Shown in pieces: positions 57,301 to 64,000 of a stretch of 64,000 bases of DNA. Under the pieces are notes generated by a model that made no database searches, was not told the DNA's origin, and saw nothing but the letters and a program-made list of their open reading frames with translations. A program made the position numbers and the translations under genes. The stretch covers positions 2,852,001-2,916,000 of the forward strand of contig OZ025249.1 of assembly GCA_964019135.1 (NCBI GenBank). Reading direction: 5' to 3'. How positions within the stretch are numbered: the first letter of the stretch is position 1; each line of letters begins with the position of its first letter. This DNA comes from Arenicola marina. Its lineage: Eukaryota; Annelida; Polychaeta; Arenicolidae.

Positions 57301-60300
57301 TGACGGTGAAGGACGGTTCGGTGGGGGTGATTGACGGTGAAGGGCGGTTCGGTGGAGGTGAAAGGCGGTTCGGTGGGGGTGCTTGACGGTGAAGGACGGT
57401 TCGGTGGGGGTGATTGACGGTGAAGGGCGGTTCGGTGGGGGTGATTGACGGTGAAGGGCGGTTCGGTGGGGGTGATTGACGGTGAAGGGCGGTTCGGCGG
57501 GGGTGACTGACGGTGAAGGACGGTTCGGTGGGGGTGATTGACGGTGAAAGACGGTTCGGTGGGGGTGATTGACGGTGAAGGGCGGTTCGGCGGGGGTGAT
57601 TGACGGTGAAGGGCGGTTCGGTGGAGGTGAAAGGCGGTTCGGTGGGGGTGATTGACGGTAAAGGACGGTTCGGTGGGGGTGATTGACGGTGAAGGGCGGT
57701 TCGGCGGGGGTGATTGACGGTGAAGGGTGGTTCGGTGGCGGTGATTGACGGTGAAGGGCGGTTCGGCGGGGGTGATTGACGGTGAAGGGCGGTTCGGTGG
57801 GGGTGATTGACGGTGAAGGACGGTTCGGTGGGGGTGATTGACGGTGAAGGGCGGTTCGGTGGGGGTGATTGACGGTGAAGGGCGGTTCGGCGGGGGTGAC
57901 TTACGGTGAAGGACGGTTCGGTGGGGGTGATTGACGGTGAAGGACGGTTCGGTGGGGGTGATTGACGGTGAAGGGCGGTTCGGCGGGGGTGATTGACGGT
58001 GAAGGGCGGTTCGGCGGGGGTGATTGACGGTGAAGGGCGGTTCGGCGGGGGTGATTGACGGCGAAGGGCGGTTCGGTGTGGGTGATTGACGGTGAAGGAC
58101 GGTTCGGTGGGGGTGATTGACGGTGAAGGGCGGTTCGGCGGGGGTGATTGACGGTGCAGGGTGGTTCGGTGGGGGTGATTGACGGTGAAGGGCGGTTCGG
58201 TGGGGGTGATTGACGGTGAAGGGCTGTTCAGCGGGGGTGATTGACGGTGAAGGGCGGTTCGGTGGGGGGATTGGCGGTGAAGGGCGGTGAAGGGCGGTTT
58301 GGTGGGGGTGATTGACGGTGAAGGGCGGTTCAGTGGGGGTGATTGGCGGTAAGAGGCGGTTCGGTGGGGGGGATTGACGGTGAAGGGCGGTTCGGTGGGG
58401 GTGATTTACGGTGAAGGGCGGTTCGGTGGGGGTGATTGACGGTGAAAGGCGGTTTGGTGGGGGTGATTGACGGTGAAGGGCGGTTCGGTGGGGGTGATTG
58501 GCGGTTCGGTGGGGGGATTGACGGTGAAGGGCGGTTCGGTGGGGGTCATTGGCGGTGAGAGGCGTTTCGGTGGGGGTGATTGACGGTGAAGGGTGGTTCG
58601 GTGGGGGGGATTGGCGGTGAGAGGCGGTTCGGTGGGGGGGATTGACGGTGAAGGGCGGTTCGGTGGGGGTGATTGACGGTGAAGGGCGGTTCGGTGGGGG
58701 TGATTGACGGTGAAGGGCGGTTCGGTGGGGGTGATTGACGGTGAAGGGCGGTTCGGTGGGGGGGATTGGCGGTGAGAGGCGGTTCGGTGGGGGTGATTGA
58801 CGGTGAAGGGCGGTTCGGTGGGGGTGATTGACGGTGAAGGGCGGTTCGGTGGGGGTGATTGGCGGTGAGAGGCGGTTCGGTGGGGTGATTGGCGGTGAAG
58901 GGCGGTAAAGGGCGGTTCGGCGGGGGTGATTGACGGTGAAGGGCGGTTCGGCGGGGGTGATTGACGGTGAAGGGCGGTTCGGTGGGGGTGATTGGCGGTG
59001 AGAGGCGGTTCGGTGGGGGTGATTGACGGTGAAGGGCGGTTCGGTGGGGGTGATTGACGGGGAAGGGTCTGATGCCGGGGGGTCACTTACAGCGATATGG
59101 TCTGGTGCCGGGGAGTCATTACGGCGAAGGGTCTGGTGCCGGGGGGTCACTTACGGCGAAGGGTCTGGTGCCGGGGGGTCACTTACGGCAAAGGGCCCGG
59201 CGGGAGGGGCCCCGGTCCGCTCCCAGTGCAGGTAGGGCAGGTCTTCCAGTAGCTGGGGCTGTTTTCTCTCCCTCTTGCGTATCCGCAGTTCCCGGTAATC
59301 CTTTCCTGTGAAGGCACAGGATTGGTGTCAGAAATAGCGCCTCGCACCAAAGTCAGACTTCAGTTTACACCAGGTCTATTGCTATTGCTACATAAAACTC
59401 GTACCCTGGTCAGGTTGCTGTGTTATGCAACAACTCGTACCCAGATCAGATTGCTGTGTGACGTTGTGTTGTGCCAACTCGTACCCAGGTCAGATTGTTG
59501 TGTCATGTTGTGTGATGCTAACTCGTACCCAGATCAGATTGCTGTGTCATGTTGTGTTGTGCCAACTCGTAGCCAGGTCAGATTGCTGTGACATGTTGTG
59601 TTATGCCAACTCGTACCCAGGACAGATTGCTGTGTCATGTTGTGTTATGCCAACTCGTACCCAGGTCAGACTCTTGCCAGACGTTGATTCGATAATTGGC
59701 GGGATCCACAACAGCTTTGTCGTCTGGTTGCCAAGTGACGTCATCCTTCAAGTCAGCCATGTTCAACATTTCTTCCTTTTCATCATTCTGTAAACAAATC
59801 CAGTTCCAAAATCATTCCTAACTAAATCTGTCAATCTTTCTGGACGACATCTATTTTCTAGCAGGCCAGAAGTAGAAAAGCATAAACACGGCCGTGACTG
59901 GTTCGTGATGGCCATCCACAATGCACATACGGGTATTTTTAGTAATGATTCTTCTCGGATTATACGAGAGGCAGAGCGCTAAACATAGAGTCGCGAGAAA
60001 GGCCGAGATTTACAGCACAAGTCTCGCGAGAAGTCGTTGATTTACAGCTCAAGTATCGTGATAAGTAATTGATTTACAGCACACGTCTCCTAAGAGGGCC
60101 GTGATTTACAGCGCAAATCTCGTACATACACTGAATGAGAAGGCAGATCATCAGGGGATACTCATAGGATACACTTAAGGCAGTCTGCTTAAGGGTACAC
60201 ACAGAATACAATTAATGGTACACACAGGATACACTTAATGGTACACACAGGATACACTTAATGTTACACATAGGATACCCGGAAGGCAGTCTGCTTAAGG

Positions 60301-62215
60301 GTACATACATGATACACTTAATGGTACACACAGGATACACTTAATGGTACTTAAGGGTACATACAGGATACACTTAATGGTACACACAGGATACACTTAA
60401 TGGTACACACAGGATACACTTAAGGGTACACACATGATACACTTAATGGTACATACATGATACACTTAAGGGTACATACAGGATACACTTAATGGTACAC
60501 ACAGGATACACTTAATGGTACACACATGATACACTTAATGGTACATACATGATACACTTAATGGTACATACATGATACACTTAATGGTACATACATGATA
60601 CACTTAAGGGTACATACAGGATACACTTAATGGTACACACATGATACACTTAATGGTACACACATGATACACTTAAGGGTACACACATGATACACTTAAG
60701 GGTACATACAGGATACACTTAATGGTACACACAAGATATACTCATGGTACATACAGGATACACTTAATGTTACATACAGGATACACTTAATGGTACACAT
60801 AGGATACACTGAAGGCAGTCTGCTTAAGGGTACATACAGGATACACTTAATGTTACACACAGGATACACTTAATGGTACACACAGGATACACTTAATGTT
60901 ATACACAGGATACACTTAATGGTACATACATAATACGCTTGTGATTTTCGCGTGTGCCTGGGTGTTATTATGATAGTTGGGAATATAAACGGTTATGACA
61001 AGATGTGAGGTTTCTGAATATACGCCCCCTGGGGGTTCACTGGTGAACTAACGTGTGATATCGGATTGTAAAATGCACATTAAAATAATGTCTATGAGAG
61101 ACCGTTAATGGCTTCCACTGAACACCGCAGAAAGGTGAGACTGGAGGTACTTTGCATTAGACTGCAGGTTAAAGTGGTCAGTCGTAAGAGTTAGCGGGTT
61201 GTCTGAGCAGTCTTACACAGCAAGAAAGGGTGTAACTCTAAAAGTTTGGGAACATACCACAGGAAGGTACGGAAGGTCAAGTAACACATATTCAACATTT
61301 AACACGTGACCACGACGTGGTCTAAGATAATTATCACGTGGTCACGTCGTCATCTAAGATAATAATCTCGTGACAGTTAGTTTACGTGTCGAGGTTTCAT
61401 TGTTAAGCCAAACAACTTGATGAACATCCAGACACATCTAAAAGCTCAGCGATAAAAGCTATCAAGCGATAAAAGCCTTATTTAACACTGAATTACTCCT
61501 GACTAGAATATGTGAAGGGTTTCTGTCGATTACACATATAGCTACCACACTGTTCTGGGCCTACGTGACCACTGTTCTGGGCCTACGTGACCGTGTTACC
61601 ACGTTATACCTCAGGCGGCGTCTCTGGTTCTGCCTGAGGCTGCGTCCCGAGCTGTTTCAAGGTCATTGGGGTACGGTGAAATGGTGCATTTAAGTAGGAA
61701 CAGTCATGCACAGACCGAGGTGAATGGATCTCAACATCATCAACGTGCAGTAAATAGCCATTTAATACACACATTTCATACTGTTAAAGAAAATGCACTG
61801 AAAACCAATCTATCATGCAAAGTGTTACAGAAACACAATTACAGAAATGCGTTGAAATAAACTAATAAGTGCGGTTACTGAAGGTTCACCATATTTTGAC
61901 GATGACTATATCCGAACTGTTGTCATGCATTAACTACATGTAATACGCTCAAATGAATAAAGGCGGGAAAATGATTAAACATCACTGAATGGCAGACGAC
62001 AGTGGACAGCATAACATGCACGTATTGGTTAGCAGACAACCTCGTTATAACAAGGGGATAGGATGATTCAGTAATATATATATATATATATATTAGCACC
62101 GCAGTTATTGCCAAATTATTTACTGTGCTCCGGATGACCTTGAACTACTGACCTCCTCGGCGGCTTCATCCGCCTCCGTCTGGGGCACATAGGGTTCAAT
62201 CTTCCAGTGCGCCTC
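51342..62215 (-). CDS. Unrecognised charged, proline-rich protein, last seven exons
   Basis: Minus-strand exons in order: 62215-62153, 61651-61610, 59787-59661, 59305-59187, 56974-56842, 51737-51634 and 51509-51342. All have AG/GT borders and agreeing phases, giving 251 codons plus TAA. Recognisable stretches are EAHWKIEPYVPQTEADEAAEE, the acidic NDEKEEMLNMADLKDD, NYRINVWQESDLGKDY, the basic RIRKRERKQPQ, DLPYLHWER, GVLTKPDFMLHPHKYF, YDEKTLFPKYMLDFDAKQKQ and a basic Ser/Pro-rich tail ending SGSVASS. No membrane segment, signal peptide or named domain is seen. The product is probably soluble and partly disordered. The family is not recognised. Phase agreement over six introns, codon-like base use and exon conservation amid satellite DNA make it a real gene. 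Nearly every intron is minisatellite. Its 5' end lies beyond 64000. Confidence 0.85.
51545..51660 (-). repeat. Three-copy duplication of the donor junction of exon 51634-51737
   Basis: The exon end 'gcggccatcagcgaaaacac' followed by ggtgagt recurs twice downstream in about 43-bp steps (near 51599 and 51555) in altered form, the first with acacagtaaag. It looks like an early-stage junction array. Confidence 0.75.
51765..55588. repeat. 35-bp array, about 109 units, in the minus-strand gene's intron
   Basis: The unit is 'aacatcgcccaggcaacagt' plus gctaactccccctcc. Variants (accgcctcc, cttcc, cccacccccaac) recur in blocks; one long block starting at 52381 recurs at 52979, a 598-bp higher-order step. 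The unit shows no resemblance to the nearby acceptor. Confidence 0.95.
55589..56841 (-). repeat. 23-bp array of donor-junction copies, about 55 units
   Basis: On the gene strand each unit reads ctggccgag/ggtgagttaccgcg. The authentic junction of exon 56842-56974 is CTGGCGGAAG/gtgagttacc. The array thus offers about 55 near-consensus 5' splice sites in a row right after the true one. Confidence 0.92.
57002..59065 (-). repeat. 31-bp array in the minus-strand gene's intron
   Basis: About 66 units with, on the forward strand, 'gattgacggtgaagggcggt' plus tcggtgggggt. On the gene strand the units (ccttcaccgtcaatcaccccc) resemble the donor-derived units at 59066-59186 (ccttcgccgtaagtgaccccc) in diverged form. 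Long open frames across it are artefacts. Confidence 0.95.
59066..59186 (-). repeat. Donor-junction copies of exon 59187-59305, about four units of 33 bp
   Basis: The real junction is CCCTTTGCC/gtaagtgacc. Behind it lie cccttcgcc/gtaagtgacc twice and then altered forms, each followed by a ccggcaccag spacer. They form the head of the 31-bp array. Confidence 0.88.
59390..59660 (-). repeat. Donor-junction copies of exon 59661-59787, about six units of 44 bp
   Basis: The exon end TCTGACCTGG followed by gtacgagttggc is repeated as aatctgacctgg/gtacgagttggc, with a 'acaacatgacacagc' spacer. One unit has gctacgag and the last is diverged. Confidence 0.88.
59788..60169 (-). other. Intron of the minus-strand gene
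   Basis: A few degenerate repeats of 'gatttacagcacaagtctcg' lie between about 60008 and 60122. Nothing else. Confidence 0.4.
60170..60935. repeat. 23-bp array, about 32 units, in the minus-strand gene's intron
   Basis: The unit is 'ggtacacacaggatacactt' plus aat, with a recurring longer variant containing 'ggcagtctgcttaag' (60177, about 60283 and 60813). It does not copy a splice junction. Confidence 0.93.
60936..61609 (-). other. Intron, with a short duplication near the donor
   Basis: At 61549-61592 the phrase 'actgttctgggcctacgtga' is present twice, just behind the donor of exon 61610-61651 on the gene strand. It contains no exon bases. 'cacgtg' and 'gtcacg' motifs recur around 61310-61350. 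Confidence 0.5.
61652..62152 (-). other. Intron of the minus-strand gene with (TA)n
   Basis: A TA run of about 12 units lies at 62069-62093. A 64-codon plus-strand frame at 61666-61860 is not supported. Confidence 0.5.
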
Positions 62216-62689
62216 CTGGCGGAGAGAATATCAAACACTGTATAAGAACTCAGAGCTAGAGATACGTGCGTGGCAGACAAAGATACACCCAGTACTGTCA
62301 TAGTAACAGAACAGAAAGACAGTTGTGAACTATTGAGACCATGAAGCTGGCAGCACAAATATAACGGCGGGGCCGGTTTGATTCCCGGCGGAAGTCCAAC
62401 TCACGAACGCCAAGCTAGTAGGAATGCTTTGATCTACTGCTACATAACCAAAAACCACAGATGTTCTTTTACAATCAATGCAAGATTAAACGATGGACAT
62501 AAAAGACAGTATAGCATTGATACAGTGTATGTAGGTTGATATCCCGCCATATGTGAGTCCGGATCGCTGTTAGTGTTCGACTTGAAGGACCTCGGACGGA
62601 TATGATCCCGGTATATTCGTTGTATCCGGGAGGGATGGTAGCTGGGACTCCCAGCGGGACTCCAGCTGTCGGAACCGCCTCCCTCACCA
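62216..62689 (-). other. Intron of the minus-strand gene
   Basis: No exon is recognised. The stretch runs up to the 48-bp array that fills the rest of the window. Confidence 0.4.
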
Positions 62690-64000
62690 GACAGAAGACA
62701 CCCATCCTGTTGCCATGGACGACCGCCTCCCTCACCTGACCGAAGACACCCATCCTGTTGCCATGGACGACCGCCTCTCTCACCTGACCGAATACACCCA
62801 TCCTGTTGCCATGGACGACCGCCCCCCTCACCTGACCGAAGACACCTATCCTGTTGCCATAGACGACCGCCTCCCTCACCTGACCGAAGACACCCATCCT
62901 GTTGCCATGGACGACCGCCTCCCTCACCTGACCGAAGACACCCATCCTGTTGCCATGGACGACCGCCTCCCTCACCTGACCGAAGACACCCATCCTGTTG
63001 CCATGGACGACCGCCTCCCTCACCAGACAGAAGACACCCATCCTGTTGCCATGGACGACCGCCTCCCTCACCTGACCGAAGACACCCATCCTGTTGCCAT
63101 GGACGACCGCCTCCCTCACCTGACCGAAGACACCTATCCTGTTGCCATAGACGACCGCCTCCCTCACCTGACCGAAGACACCCATCCTGTTGCCATGGAC
63201 GACCGCCTCCCTCACCTGACCGAAGACACCCATCCTGTTGCCATGGACGACCGCCCCCCTTACCTGACCGAAGACACCCATCCTGTTGCCATGGACGACC
63301 GCCCCCCTCACCTGACCGAAGACACCTATCCTGTTGCCATAGACGACCGCCTCCCTCACCTGACCGAAGACACCCATCCTGTTCCATGGACGACCGCCCC
63401 CCTCACCTGACCGAAGACACCCATCCTGTTGCCATGGACGACCGCCCCCCTCACCTGACCGAAGACACCCATCCTGTTGCCACGGACGACCGCCTCCCTC
63501 ACCTGACCGAAGACACCCATCCTGTTGCCATGGGTGACCGCCTCCCTCACCTGACCGAAGACACCCATCCTGTTGCCATGGACGACCGCCTCCCTCACCT
63601 GACCGAAGACACCCATCCTGTTGCCATGGACGACCGCCTCCCTCACCTGACCGAAGACACCCATCCTGTTGCCATGGATGACCGCCTCCCTCACCTGACC
63701 GAAGACACCCATCCTGTTGCCATGGACGACCGCCCCCCTCACCTGACCGAAGACACCCATCCTGTTGCCATGGACGACGGCCCCCCTCACCTGACCGAAG
63801 ACACCCATCCTGTTGCCATGGACGACCGCCCCCCTCACCTGACCGAAGACACCCATCCTGTTGCCATGGACGACCGCCCCCCTCACCTGACCAAAGACAC
63901 CCATCCTGTTGCCATGGACGACCGCCCCCCTCACCTGACCGAAGACACCCATCCTGTTGCCATGGACGACCGCCCCCCTCACCTGACCGAAGACACCTAT
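62690..64000 (-). repeat. 48-bp array with CAG/GTGAGG in each unit, continuing past the window
   Basis: About 27 units. On the gene strand each contains ttcggtcag/gtgagggagg, a near-perfect donor consensus. By analogy with the other arrays it probably started at the donor of the next upstream exon, beyond 64000. The 48-bp length keeps long frames open on both strands. Variation is mainly ctccctc against cccccctc on the forward strand. Confidence 0.93.

Noticed and set aside
57000-59150. 716-codon Pro/His-rich frame on the minus strand
   Set aside because: It is a by-product of the 31-bp intronic array; the neighbouring exons join across it in a different way.
62440-63982. Several 200-315-codon frames on both strands
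   Set aside because: The 48-bp unit is a multiple of three without stops, so frames stay open by chance. Each unit holds a splice-donor consensus and lies in an intron.
1-64000. tRNA or other small RNA genes
   Set aside because: I looked for B-box-like GGTTCGANTC and cloverleaf arms and found only isolated partial matches. A covariance-model scan would be needed to exclude them.

Overview
The window looks like nuclear DNA of an invertebrate deuterostome, and a cephalochordate (amphioxus) is my best guess. The grounds are split genes with GT-AG introns, a ferric-chelate-reductase-like gene, a GIMAP-type GTPase, a RING/coiled-coil/propeller gene, CR1-like LINEs with a PHD-type finger, many small inverted-repeat elements, and an extreme load of minisatellites. 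The organism call is inference.

Layout: 309-5793 (+) holds the last ten exons of an FRRS1-like gene (DOMON plus cytochrome b561), with tandem arrays in several introns. 5794-16260 is gene-poor. It holds a decayed L1/Tx1-like fragment, an APE-type LINE (-, 8095-11660), diverged tandem blocks, a MITE and one copy of an interspersed repeat. 16265-21296 holds an 82-bp satellite and a CR1-like LINE with an unbroken 1119-codon ORF. 21415-25664 holds a LINE remnant, foldback elements and the 5' part of an LTR retroelement (LTR, primer site, partial gag). 26241-28048 (+) holds the two last exons of a GIMAP/AIG1-like GTPase ending in a CaaX box. 28050-42690 is repeats: a second, nearly identical but 5'-truncated CR1 copy, a 13-bp CpG-rich array of about 140 units, the second copy of the interspersed repeat, nested inverted repeats and an L1/Tx1-like fragment. 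43440-45371 (+) is a RING protein followed by a 53-bp array of about 92 units. 51342-62215 (-) holds the last seven exons (251 codons plus stop) of a gene I do not recognise. Its introns are almost all minisatellite.

The most striking feature is that many arrays are tandem copies of the host gene's own splice junctions. At five junctions or more, the unit contains the last exon bases plus the GT donor: 1610 in the FRRS1-like gene, and 51634, 56842, 59187 and 59661 in the minus-strand gene. At two more, 2680 and 3413, the unit resembles the acceptor side. One intron (1611-2679) is built of donor copies at its left and acceptor copies at its right. The RING-gene array starts inside the last codons of that gene. 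From memory, minisatellites overlapping exon-intron borders have been reported in amphioxus, so the class may be known; the density here is notable.

Exon borders were assigned by hand from splice consensus, phase agreement and protein resemblance. All phases agree across the FRRS1-like, GIMAP-like and minus-strand models. The host genes show no sign of working together; they are ordinary neighbours.
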